Shown here: positions 10,501 to 19,294 of the stretch, piece by piece
How the letters are laid out: each line of letters opens with the position of its first letter
Numbering within the stretch: position 1 is the stretch's first letter
DNA from: Sisyra terminalis
Taxonomy: Eukaryota > Arthropoda > Insecta > Neuroptera > Sisyridae
Length of the DNA: 64,000 nucleotides
Reading direction: 5' to 3'
Assembly: GCA_958496175.1 (NCBI GenBank)
Contig: OY292279.1
Span: forward strand, 5,642,001 to 5,706,000
Program-made: the position numbers and the translations under genes
Notes under the pieces: model-generated
What the model was told of the DNA's origin: nothing
Database searches by the model: none
What the model saw: the letters and a program-made list of their open reading frames with translations, nothing else

Positions 10501-11412
10501 TTTTTTTTTTTTTGAGGAATATTATGTAATTTGCACCAGTTCAGCAATATGTCGCTATATAAAGATGGTGATAGCAGGCAATTAATCTTTATCGACGTTT
10601 AAGTAGCTGAAGGAGTCAAACTTCATTCCTCTGTCTTTTTTATTTTTTTATTTGTTGATTGTTCTTGACCTTGTGGTCAAGCAACGGCTATTTCTTGGAG
10701 CTCTTGAGGGAATTTCCGCTTCAGCCTTCTTCGTTTTATAGTTTCCCCCAAGCCTAGTTCTACTGCACTAGGACAATTTTCCAGGCCATTAAAGAAATTC
10801 CTTGTGAGTTGGATTAGAAAATCTTTTATGGATGGGATGTTTATTTCGTCATGAATTTGATTGTTTTTCACATACCATAGAGCTTTATTGATGATTCTCA
10901 AGACTCTATTTTGGATTACCTGCAGGTCATTGTGATTTTTCTTTGAGGATGGAAGCTAGATGGCGCAAGAGTATGTGAAAAGTGGTCTAATTCCTGATTT
11001 GTATATCATCATTGAACATTCCATACTTAGACGAGACCTTCTGTTGATAAGTGGGTATAGTTGGATGAGTCGAGTATTGGATTCTCTGATTTTACTTGAA
11101 ATGTGGATTTGCCAGGTTAATTTCAAGTTCATAAGTATGCCCAGATAATTAACAGGTGTTTTTTTCTTACTCCACGGAATTTCCATGTGATCCAGCACGA
11201 TAGGCTCCTGTTGGTTGGAGAAACGTCTTGGAGAGAAAATTTTGGCGATGCTTTTTGATGGATTTATAAGGATTTTCCATCCACTGAACCAGGAAGATAG
11301 GTGGTTGTTAGACTGCTGGATTTTCTGAACGGCCATTTGAAGATCATTGTCCAGGTTGATATTAAGGTTATACAGTGGTCTAGTGACGAAAAGTTGTTTG
11401 TACAAATGCTAC
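10501..11412 (-). mobile_element. 5'-truncated Jockey-family copy, minus strand
   Basis: Read on the minus strand this is the 3' quarter of the same element family as the full copy at 11.7-16.0 kb. It starts inside the reverse transcriptase just before the catalytic motif and ends with the same 3' untranslated region. Its poly(A) tail appears here as the T-run at 10,504-10,517. 5' truncation is typical of target-primed reverse transcription. No clear target-site duplication was found. Confidence 0.9.
10677..11405 (-). pseudogene. Jockey ORF2 fragment lacking the YADD box
   Basis: Two minus-strand frames (10,956-11,405 and 10,677-10,901) encode the end of a reverse transcriptase: SSWFSGWKILINPSKSIAK, LITWQ-like and RRSRLSMECSMMIYKSGIRP segments, then RTN-type and ENCPSAVELGLGETIKRRRL. 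They match residues from about 655 to the end of the intact ORF2 nearby. Relative to that copy about 22 nt are missing just where the catalytic Tyr-Ala-Asp-Asp codons should be. The frame shifts at that point and shifts again near 10,930. It is therefore catalytically dead. Confidence 0.9.
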
Positions 11413-11711
11413 TCGAACCCATGCTTTTATAAAATACTAGTAGTTGCCCGTTGCATTCGCAACTAAAGGTTTTATCTCAATAAAATGTTTAATATGAGAT
11501 AATGTAGAGTTAATCAACAATCGAAATTTTAAATTTAATAATGAAAGTGTTGTTTATATAAAAAAAAAGTTTATCTAAAATAATATTAAGGAATAAAATA
11601 TAAGTGTTTTTTTTATATCATTTTAATAACAACATTTTAAATAACGTCATTTCACTATATAAGTATGAAAGTTTAATACTTATGTAGTACTTATACCAAA
11701 TAGGCGATTTT
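11413..11711 (-). repeat. Left part of dispersed repeat R, copy A
   Basis: Read on the minus strand this continues the repeat broken by the Jockey insertion. Its reverse complement (TTTGGTATAAGTAC ... AACGTTATTTAAAATG-like) aligns with 30,195-30,360 of the third copy. The far end carries GTAGTTGCCCGTTGCATTCG near 11,443, which the third copy does not show. Confidence 0.7.
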
Positions 11712-11723
11712 AAATTTTGGTTC
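11712..11723 (+). repeat. Target-site duplication of the Jockey element (left)
   Basis: AAATTTTGGTTC here is repeated exactly at 15,980-15,991, immediately after the element's A-tail. Because A residues of the tail could contribute, the true duplication is 9-12 bp. Confidence 0.85.
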
Positions 11724-11932
11724 AATTCGGTGATTAACCAGCAAAGTGATAGGACGAGTATCAAATTGTTGATTGTTGTTCATTTAAAACTCATCACAAA
11801 TAAAAATTAAAAGTGTGCTGCAGAAATCTAAAAATCAAACTGCGACGTGCAAAAGTTAGCCAGTTCAACAGCTGTGTGCCTCGCCGGTCTCACCCGTGCG
11901 GGTGAGTACAAGTTTTCTTTACTTTAACAAAA
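11724..11932 (+). promoter_or_regulatory. 5' UTR and presumed internal promoter of the Jockey element
   Basis: These 209 bp separate the insertion point from the first ORF1 ATG. The last 110 bp are less AT-rich than the flanks and include CACCCGTGCGGGTG near 11,890, a near-perfect inverted repeat. Jockey elements carry internal pol II promoters in this region. No specific element was confirmed. Confidence 0.45.
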
Positions 11933-13089
11933 ATGGAAAACGACACAGATCTCAACAGCGATTCAGAAATACTAGCGAAACACTGGACCCAGGCTAAATC
12001 TCGCAAGCGAGTTGTTGCTGTTCGAACAACAAACAATAAATTCGCCAAATTAACGACACAAAACCGATATCAAGTCCTCTCATCCAGCGAGGATGAAGAA
12101 AATGAAATGCCAGAGCAAAACCCAATAAAAATTCCCCCAATCTTTGTTCACGACGCTAACAATTACCAAAGGCTTGTCGATGATATCACAAATTTGCAAA
12201 TCATAGATTTCACTGTCTCCCAAAAAACAAAAATGTTTTCAAAATAAACCTTACTAAAATCGACGACTTTCGCAACTTGACCAAATTCTACGACACAAAT
12301 AAAATAAATTATCACACATTCAAAAATCCGACCAACAATAACCTATCTGTTATCATCAGAAACGTTCCATACTCGTTGAAAGAAGAAGAAGTTATGGAAA
12401 TACTAAAAAATAATAATTACCCGGTAATAAACGTAACCAGACTACATAATAGAGACAAAAAACCAACTCCACTGTGCGCTGTGCTAATGCCTAAAACAGA
12501 AGAAGGACTCAAAATCTTTGAGCTAAAACATCTGGACAGAGCAGTGGTCTACGTCGAGGCCCGCCGAAAAAACCCAAATACTCCACAATGCACCAACTGT
12601 CAGCGTTTCGGCCACACTAAAAATTATTGTCGCCTAAACGCCAGATGCGTCAAGTGCGATAAACATCACAAATTTACCGAATGTGATAAAAAGCCGGAAG
12701 AGCCGCCAAAATGTGTAAACTGCGGGGGTACGCACCCAGCAAACTATAGAGGATGCCCCTATTACAAAAACTCGTTCCGAAGCGCCCGATCAAATATAAA
12801 CACCCAGTCCCCCAAAATCCAAACTCACAGGAATTCCGCTCCAAACATCAATCCCGCTTCTTACGCGTCCATGTTAAAAAATAATTCTCCCTCTCAACAT
12901 CACACCATAAATGCACCAAACAGCACAATACCCGAGCAAACTCAGCCAAACTCAACACATATACCATTCGAGACAAGCACCATTATCCCCATGGTAGTAA
13001 ACTTCATTCTCAACCTCATTCGTCCTCACCTACCAGAAATTACAACAATGTTCATGTCCTTTCTAACCACCCATTCACCTAACAACTAA
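11933..13089 (+). pseudogene. Jockey ORF1 (Gag-like, zinc knuckles) with one frameshift
   Basis: ORF1 encodes the RNA-binding Gag-like protein that packages the element's RNA. The ATG at 11,933 opens 104 codons and stops at TAA (12,245). The rest of the protein continues in the -1 frame, read as NVFKINLTKIDDFRNLTKFY across 12,230-12,290, to the stop at 13,087. The shift lies in the A-rich stretch CAAAAAACAAAAATG near 12,220-12,235, so loss of one base is the simplest cause. The C-terminal part has an RRM-like segment (NLSVIIRNVPYSLKEEEVME) followed by three knuckles: CTNCQRFGHTKNYC, CVKCDKHHKFTEC and CVNCGGTHPANYRGC (about 12,589-12,757). The tail is rich in Asn, Ser and Pro. Rejoined length would be about 385 residues, normal for the clade. 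No canonical -1 slippery heptamer in the zero frame was found. Confidence 0.9.
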
Positions 13090-13111
13090 ATCCAAACGCA
13101 AAAAAAAAATC

Positions 13112-15802
13112 ATGCCTCCTACTCCTATGCTTATCCTTCTCAACTGGAATGCCGACGGCATCAAGGAAAAAAGAAGCGCTTTCATCGAGTTTCTACACCG
13201 TCACAGAGTAGACATAGCCTGTATCTCGGAAACGCATCTACTACATCATGAAACATTCAAAGTAGCGGGTTACATCATTCATAGAGAAGACAGAGAAACA
13301 GATTTTGCATCCGGAGGAGTAGCCATACTGATAAAAAAGAATATCGAACATCATCACGTCACCCTACCAACAATGTTAAATATCGAGGCCGTCAAGATCA
13401 AAATTGAGTCATCAACCATTAGACCAATCAATATAATAGCCGCTTACAAAAGACCAAACGTCAGACTAGAAACACTAGAAATTTCAACACTTTTCAACGA
13501 GTCAAGTCCTACCATCCTGCTTGGTGATCTCAACTGCAAACATACGTCCTGGGGGTGTATTAAAACAAATCCCAACGGTATTAAGCTAAGAAAAGCTGCA
13601 TCTGAAAATTCACTCATCGTATGTGCACCAAACAAACCAACCCACTACCCGTACAGACAAGAACATACGCCGGACATTCTTGATATTATGGTACAGAAAG
13701 ACGTTGTCAACCACATGAGCCAGGAAGTGATCGATGAACTGGACTCAGACCACAATCCAGTGATAATTTCAGTACTGGACGTTAAAGTAGGATATAAATC
13801 CGCAACTAACCTTACCCGTTTTCACTGCTGGGACACTTTTAAAAAACTTCTCACAAGTACCAACCTTCCGGTTCATATGCTTCTACAAAACCCAAACAAC
13901 ATAGACGAATCAATTTCTATTATTACAAAATCAATAAACGAAGCAGCTAGATTATCTGAACTGAATATTAATAAAAAAGGAAATCAACACTCTACTTATA
14001 GGGATATTCCGATAAAAATAAAAAAAATGATCCAGGAAAAAAATAAAATGAGGCGCATGTGGCAAAGAACAAGAAATCGGATTTACAAAAGAGAATTTAA
14101 TAATCTTGTTCATCTTGTGAGAAAGGAACTGGAAAACTTCACCAACAACCACTATCAAAAATATCTTGAAGACATTCATCCAGAGGACCACCAAATATGG
14201 AAGACAACCAAAGCTATCTTACAGAAAAAAAGTCAAATCCCTTCTCTGCAAGAAGAAGGACATACATATGACTCCATCAAGGATAAGTGTTCTGGATTTT
14301 CAAACTTTTTTGGAAAGGTCTTCAATCAAACCTGCGTACATTCCGACCCTAATTCCTATAATCATCTCCAAATCCCAGAGAACCAAGTAGAATTTGTAAC
14401 TCCATCCGAATTGAAACAACAAATTAAGGCTCTAAAATCAAAAAAATCTCCTGGCCCCGATCAAATCACTAATTCAATGCTAAAAAACTGCCCAAACAAA
14501 ATAATATCCTTTCTTACATCTATCTTTAATCTATGCCTAAGCACAGGATACTTTCCCTCCACCTGGAAAAAAGCTCACATAGTTGTTGTCCATAAAAACT
14601 CAAAACCCAAAAATAAAATCACAAGCTATCGGCCGATCAGCCTGCTCAGCACACTGTCGAAGTTATTCGAAAGAATCATCAAGCAACGGCTTCACACTTG
14701 GATAGAACTCAACCAAATTCTACCCAACACGCAATTTGGATTTAGGCCTCACCACTCCACTTCGCAACAAATCTTAAGAATAGTAGAAATAATCGAAAGG
14801 GGTTTTGAAGAAAAAAAATACTCAGTGGGTTTGTTCTTGGATGCGACGCAAGCGTTCGATCGAGTTTGGCATCAAGGGCTACTCACAAAGCTTCAGAACT
14901 ATCATACCCCAGAGTATCTATACAACATAATTTCTTCATTTCTGAGCAACCGATGCTTCCAAATCAAAATGGACGATCAGCTATCAGAGGAAAAGCATAT
15001 CCACTCGGGGGTACCTCAGGGATCAGTATTGGGTCCAATCCTCTTCAATCTGTACGTTGCGGACCTTCCGTCACCAGACCACTGCATAATCTCAATGTAC
15101 GCGGATGACATCGCCATCTTCAACCTGGACAAAGATCTTCAAAGGGCCGTTCGGAAAACCCAGCAGTCTATCAACCACCTATCTTCCTGGTTCAGTAGAT
15201 GGAAAATTCTCATAAATCCATCTAAAAGCGTCGCAAAAATTTTCTCTCTAAGACGTTTCTCCAACCAATTGGAGCCTATCGTGTTGGATCACATGGAAAT
15301 TCCGTGGTGTGAGAAAAAAATGTCTGTTAAATATCTGGGTATACTTCTGGACTCGAAATTAACCTGGCAAAACCACATCTCAAATAAAATCAGAGAAGCC
15401 AACACTCGACTCATCCAACTATACCCACTTATCAACAGAAGGTCTCGTCTAAGTATGGAATGTTCACTGATGATATACAAATCAGTCATAAGACCACTTC
15501 TCACCTACTCTTGCGCAGTCTGGCTTCCATCCTCAAAGAAAAATCATAATGAGCTACAGGTGTTCCAAAATAGAGTCTTGAGGATTATCACCAAAGCTCC
15601 ATGGTATGTGAGAAACAACCAAATCCATCATGAAATGAGCGTTCCATACTTAAAAGACTTTCTAACCGCACTCACAAGGAACTTCCTTAACGGCTTAGAA
15701 AATTGTCCTAGTGCAGTAGAACTAGGCTTGGGAGAAACCATAAAACATAGAAGGCTGAAGCGGAAACTACCACAAGAGCTCCAAGAAGTAGTAGATGTTT
15801 GA
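13112..15802 (+). CDS. Jockey ORF2: endonuclease-reverse transcriptase, intact
   Basis: This uninterrupted 896-residue frame carries both enzymes needed for target-primed reverse transcription. The N-terminal endonuclease shows LNWNADG (10-16), SETH (39-42), GDLNCKH (138-144) and SDHNP (212-216), the metal- and DNA-binding residues of the exonuclease-endonuclease-phosphatase fold. The reverse transcriptase begins near residue 430 with KSKKSPGPDQ, then YRPISLLSTLSKLFER, QFGFRPHHST, FLDATQAFDRVWH, SGVPQGSVLGPILFNLY and the catalytic YADD at 663-666. The C-terminus ends GLGETIKHRRLKRKLPQELQ. The ATG lies 22 bp after the ORF1 stop, in a different frame, fitting reinitiation or internal initiation on a bicistronic RNA. 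Length and motif order match Jockey elements. All key residues are present. Confidence 0.97.
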   Translation: MPPTPMLILLNWNADGIKEKRSAFIEFLHRHRVDIACISETHLLHHETFKVAGYIIHREDRETDFASGGVAILIKKNIEHHHVTLPTMLNIEAVKIKIESSTIRPINIIAAYKRPNVRLETLEISTLFNESSPTILLGDLNCKHTSWGCIKTNPNGIKLRKAASENSLIVCAPNKPTHYPYRQEHTPDILDIMVQKDVVNHMSQEVIDELDSDHNPVIISVLDVKVGYKSATNLTRFHCWDTFKKLLTSTNLPVHMLLQNPNNIDESISIITKSINEAARLSELNINKKGNQHSTYRDIPIKIKKMIQEKNKMRRMWQRTRNRIYKREFNNLVHLVRKELENFTNNHYQKYLEDIHPEDHQIWKTTKAILQKKSQIPSLQEEGHTYDSIKDKCSGFSNFFGKVFNQTCVHSDPNSYNHLQIPENQVEFVTPSELKQQIKALKSKKSPGPDQITNSMLKNCPNKIISFLTSIFNLCLSTGYFPSTWKKAHIVVVHKNSKPKNKITSYRPISLLSTLSKLFERIIKQRLHTWIELNQILPNTQFGFRPHHSTSQQILRIVEIIERGFEEKKYSVGLFLDATQAFDRVWHQGLLTKLQNYHTPEYLYNIISSFLSNRCFQIKMDDQLSEEKHIHSGVPQGSVLGPILFNLYVADLPSPDHCIISMYADDIAIFNLDKDLQRAVRKTQQSINHLSSWFSRWKILINPSKSVAKIFSLRRFSNQLEPIVLDHMEIPWCEKKMSVKYLGILLDSKLTWQNHISNKIREANTRLIQLYPLINRRSRLSMECSLMIYKSVIRPLLTYSCAVWLPSSKKNHNELQVFQNRVLRIITKAPWYVRNNQIHHEMSVPYLKDFLTALTRNFLNGLENCPSAVELGLGETIKHRRLKRKLPQELQEVVDV

Positions 15803-15979
15803 CCACAAGATCAAAAACCAAACAACAAATAAAAAATAAAAAAATACAAAAGACAGAGGAATGAAGTTCGACTCCTCCAGCTACTGAAACGCCGCTAAAG
15901 ACCAATTGCCCGACATCACCACCATGACATAGCGACACACCGCTGAACTGGTGCAAAATACACAAAAGTCCACAAAAAA
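15803..15979 (+). other. Jockey 3' UTR and A-tail
   Basis: The 3' UTR contains AAATAAAAAATAAAAAAATA soon after the stop and a less AT-rich 100-bp end (GAGGAATGAAGTTCGACTCC onward). The truncated copy on the minus strand shares that end (10,518-10,660). The A-tail begins at about 15,973 and merges with the target duplication. Confidence 0.85.
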
Positions 15980-15991
15980 AAATTTTGGTTC
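15980..15991 (+). repeat. Target-site duplication of the Jockey element (right)
   Basis: An exact second copy of AAATTTTGGTTC (first at 11,712-11,723). The sequence beyond, CGCTTTTCAACAATAAAAC, continues the interrupted repeat R. Confidence 0.85.
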
Positions 15992-16600
15992 GCTTTTCAA
16001 CAATAAAACTTTTTAAAATCTATTTTTTTATGAACCAATGGTTGTGATCTGGAGTAATTATTTATTCGGCTGTAAAGCATTAAGGTAGCAATTTTTTGCC
16101 ATATATTTCACTGTCAGTTCAAATAAATAATCATCGATACTAATTTTTTTTTCGGTATTTTTTTAGCCTTTCATTCATGTTAACTAACATAAAGAAGGTC
16201 ATTATGTTTTTTTCGTTTTACATTGTATTTTCAAATATAAGTGCACATTTGTGTCGATGAAATTTGGAAAGTGTTTTCCATATACGATGCAGATATATAA
16301 TAAGAAAGGGTTTTTGAAAATTCCTCCCCTAAAAGAGTGAAAAACGGTAGCAAAGTTTGTAAGGGATAACGTTTAATAAATAATCGAAATTGTAAATTCA
16401 ATAATCAATCAAAGTCCGTTAAAAGCGAAACGTTATTACTGCTGAATATAAAGTTGATTTATTGTTAGAAACAATAACTTAGGATCTGTTAAAAAAATTA
16501 AACTCTGATAAGTAGATATATCTGAAATGGTTAAGTTAAGTTTTTAAGTGAGCATTATGTTTTTTAGCTTTTACATATTGTAAACCTGAAAATCCGAAAT
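15992..16600 (-). repeat. Right part of dispersed repeat R, copy A
   Basis: On the minus strand this matches 29,480-30,175. It shares CACTCTTTTAGGGGAGGAATT-like text, the GGTTTACAATATGTAAAAGC block, and GTTGAAAA next to the Jockey insertion point. It is the older half of the interrupted copy. Confidence 0.75.
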
Positions 16601-16826
16601 ACGTGTTCACAATAAATACATTATTGAGTGAGTACCCCTCCCAAAGTTTTGAATGCGTAAGTGGGGATAACAGAACGCATGCGCACAGCCCATTCTGCTT
16701 GGACGCACGGCAAGATAGCCAATTTATATATAAGATTGTTGTTGTTTTTTTTTTAAATAAGAAGACCATTCAGGTTGTTTCAGATCGGTTTTTTTAATTA
16801 CTATTTTTACTATTTAATCAGCTACG

Positions 16827-16853
16827 TTTCGTTACGTATCGTAACTTCATCAG
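16827..16853 (-). ncRNA. Hammerhead-like core, perfect stem II
   Basis: On the minus strand CTGATGA is followed by A, GTTACG, a 3-nt loop ATA, CGTAAC and GAAA. The 6-bp stem II is perfect. Stems I and III remain unassigned. Confidence 0.45.
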
Positions 16854-16933
16854 GCTTATTGATTCATAAAAAATATAATATTTTAAATTATATTTTTTCA
16901 ATATTTATATTTTTTTTTTGTGAATCAAGAAGC

Positions 16934-16960
16934 CTGATGAAGTTACGATACGTATAGAAA
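16934..16960 (+). ncRNA. Hammerhead-like core, degraded stem II
   Basis: CTGATGA (16,934-16,940) and GAAA (16,957-16,960) are kept. The second strand of stem II reads CGTATA instead of CGTAAC, breaking two pairs. Confidence 0.3.
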
Positions 16961-17035
16961 CGTAGCTAATTGAATAGTAAAAATATTTAATAAAAAAACC
17001 GATCTTAAACCACCTGAATTGTTTTCTTATTTAAA

Positions 17036-18381
17036 AAAATAAAATTTGAGATCTGAATTTTATCATCTATAAAATATTGTCTTATTTCTTCCCAATTATG
17101 CTTTACATTTTAAGCCTTGGTACATTTGGTCAATGTTAACTAAGCAAGTAAGAGTAATTTTTTTAAAGAAAAGTACTGATATACCTTCATTTGCCCTCGT
17201 AAATTTGTTAATATTTTTTATAATTCATTCTAACTATTTTTATTTCATACGCCCTTAAAGAAGTATAACTTCAAAAACAGTAAAAAACTTATATAGTAAC
17301 TATGGCCATATTATTTCTCAGTCGATGAAAACAATAAAAAAAAATCGTCATCATATATTTTATACAAATACAAGAATTTCCCCCAAAGCTTTTATGATTT
17401 AGATCGCATTTTTTCCACATTGAGTGTAACCCTTACAAAAAATTTACATTTGATATAAGATATGAAAATCGGAAAGAATATTAAAATCGAAAATCTTCCA
17501 AACAATCTCTCCAATATTTTCATACTGAATAGCGAAAAAATATCGTCTTTTTTTTCTTCGTTAAAATCTAATGTGATATTGAAAATACATTTGAGACACA
17601 TCTATAGATTTGGACGAAAATAATTTTTCCACGAATTTTGTTCCAACCCACAAACATATTCGAAAGAGAGAGAGAGAGAGAAAAAATGTTACAAATCTCG
17701 TATACGTTTTGGTTTAACGTTATATATCCTTATCCCATTATCGACCATCCTATTTTCGTCTTTTCCCTCAGGAATTGAGATATGTTTCATTTGCATTTAT
17801 TTCACATGCAACAACTCAATTCCTGCATATTTTCCATGAAAAAAAAATCTCCTCATCAAATGAGCCTTAAAATAAATTTGCGGGAAATTATGGAAAAGAT
17901 TTAAGTAGGACACGATAATATTGGAAAAAAACATGGAAAAATTAACATTTACCCTTTTTGCATCCATCGCCCTTTTGCTTATCATATTTCATAATGCGTT
18001 CCACCCCTATTACAAAAAAAAATAGGGAAACAGGGAAACAGGGAAACAGGGAAAACCGATAAAACGATATCAACATTAAAGTTGAACTTTTCCTAGTTTT
18101 GTTGCCAAACCCCCCTGTCAACTTGGTGGGGAGTAAAATATTTAACGAGAATTTGTCAATTTTAAATGTTTTTATGATGTATAAAACTTGAACTTACTTG
18201 ACAGGTTTGGTTTGTAAATTGTGGCTCGAGGAGCTTTTAAAGCTCCTTGACAGGAAAGATTGTTTCGAGAATGCGTAAACAATTCCAAGTTCTTGGATTC
18301 TATCTTATACACTCATATAAGTGAAACAGACAATTTCAATTCGAATGTGTTGAGAAAATTCTCGACGCAGGAAAGTTAACA
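17036..18381. other. No gene seen; microsatellites and a 19-bp palindrome
   Basis: AT-rich sequence with a (GA)n run at about 17,664-17,681, four units of GGGAAACA at about 18,027-18,055 and a perfect palindrome AGGAGCTTTTAAAGCTCCT at about 18,229-18,247. The words CCTGTCAA or TTGACAGG recur three times between 18,110 and 18,260. A minus-strand frame at 17,392-17,601 shows no recognisable features. Confidence 0.35.
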
Positions 18382-18732
18382 TTGCAATGTGAAGATTGTT
18401 ACATATATTCGAGAATGAATAACAATGTAATGTTACGTGTGGTATTTGTTTTGACGTTTGTTTTGAAAATTGTTACATTTAATATGATGCTTTATCTTAA
18501 TCGCATCGTTTTCTCAACGATAAAAGTTTTGATAAAAGCTTTTCTAAGATTTTTTGATTTGTGTTCAACAAAATACATGAAATTGAATGATTTTTATCTA
18601 AAAATATCTCAACATTTATCATTCTGTAATTTTATTGTTCATACAATTTCACAAAACTGGAAACAATTGGCTGCAATAAATTCTACAAGTTGGAGAAAGT
18701 ATGTAGTTAGAAGAGTGCTAAATAAAGCTTAA
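18382..18732 (+). CDS. Hypothetical 116-codon frame
   Basis: This frame starts at TTG (18,382); the first ATG lies a few codons in. It encodes a hydrophobic N-terminal half (MLRVVFVLTFVLKIV) followed by a mixed, basic C-terminus ending in NKA. I recognise no family and see no splice sites or promoter. The hydrophobic composition is what AT-rich DNA gives by chance, so this may be a random frame. It lies outside the repeats identified around it, which is the only point in its favour. Confidence 0.12.
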   Translation: MQCEDCYIYSRMNNNVMLRVVFVLTFVLKIVTFNMMLYLNRIVFSTIKVLIKAFLRFFDLCSTKYMKLNDFYLKISQHLSFCNFIVHTISQNWKQLAAINSTSWRKYVVRRVLNKA

Positions 18733-18978
18733 AACAAAACGAAGATTATTGAAGTGGGTTTCTTTTTACATCCTTGTGGTCTAGCACTCATCCCAAGTTA
18801 ATCATGGCTTTTTGTAGCCATAATCAATAAGTGAAAAGGTTTTGGAGATGTGGAAAATCTGTAGAAGTTTTAAAACCCCACGGACATCGCATATGTCTAA
18901 TGAACATGTCCTATTCAGGATAACCAGAAAATATGAGCTTTAGCATAAAAATTTGGAAGAACTGGTTTATTTCTACTC

Positions 18979-19294
18979 TAATATTATAAAGAGAAAAGAT
19001 TTGATTATTTGTTTGTATTGAATAAGCTCCGAAACTACTTGACCGATTTGAAAAATTCTTTCATTGTTGGAAAGCTACACTATCTCCGTTGAACATAGTC
19101 TATATTAAATTTTCAATTTATTAAATGTGTTTTTTTAAAGTTGACAAAATAGTGTTTTCAGGTATGATTATGTTTTTCATAAAAGAAATAAGAGAAATAA
19201 AAATTTCATATACCAGTCCAAACAGCCAATCTGAAAAGCAAATATAATCTAACCCTACGTTACACAGGCGAAGTCGTGGGAATCAGCTATATTG
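18979..19294 (-). repeat. Dispersed repeat R, copy D, short internally deleted form
   Basis: On the minus strand it begins AGCTGATTCCCACGACTTCG and ends TCTTTTCTCTTTATAATATT. The first 180 bp match the 5' end of the long copies. The last 130 bp match their 3' end (CAAATCGGTCAAGTAGTTTC). The middle, about 1.6 kb in the long copies, is missing. Confidence 0.8.

Larger units (their letters stand above)
11724..15979 (+). mobile_element. Full-length Jockey-clade non-LTR retrotransposon
   Basis: The element is about 4.26 kb: 209 bp of 5' UTR, ORF1 with three zinc knuckles, ORF2 with apurinic-type endonuclease and reverse transcriptase, a 3' UTR of about 170 bp and a short A-tail. A 12-bp target-site duplication flanks it. 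Apart from one frameshift in ORF1 it is complete, indicating a fairly recent insertion. The host sequence is a copy of dispersed repeat R. A copy of R at 30.1-30.4 kb shows the uninterrupted site. A second, truncated copy lies just upstream on the other strand. Confidence 0.95.
16749..17035. mobile_element. Inverted pair of Penelope-like terminal repeats
   Basis: Two arms (about 16,749-16,865 and 16,920-17,035) are inverted repeats separated by about 55 bp of AT-rich sequence. Each has CTGATGA, a stem and GAAACGTAGC, followed by TAGTAAAAATA and AACCGATCT. They are the same kind of structure as at 3.8-4.1 kb but a different subfamily. No RT is present between the arms. Confidence 0.55.

Noticed and set aside
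12215..12240. Programmed -1 frameshift in Jockey ORF1
   Set aside because: No X-XXY-YYZ heptamer is in the correct phase and no obvious downstream pseudoknot is seen. A simple one-base loss explains it better.
14866..15108. Frames overlapping ORF2 (also 13,444-13,635, 13,952-14,194, 14,166-14,390, 15,289-15,504, 15,708-15,965)
   Set aside because: They are shadows of the intact ORF2 and its 3' UTR in other frames.
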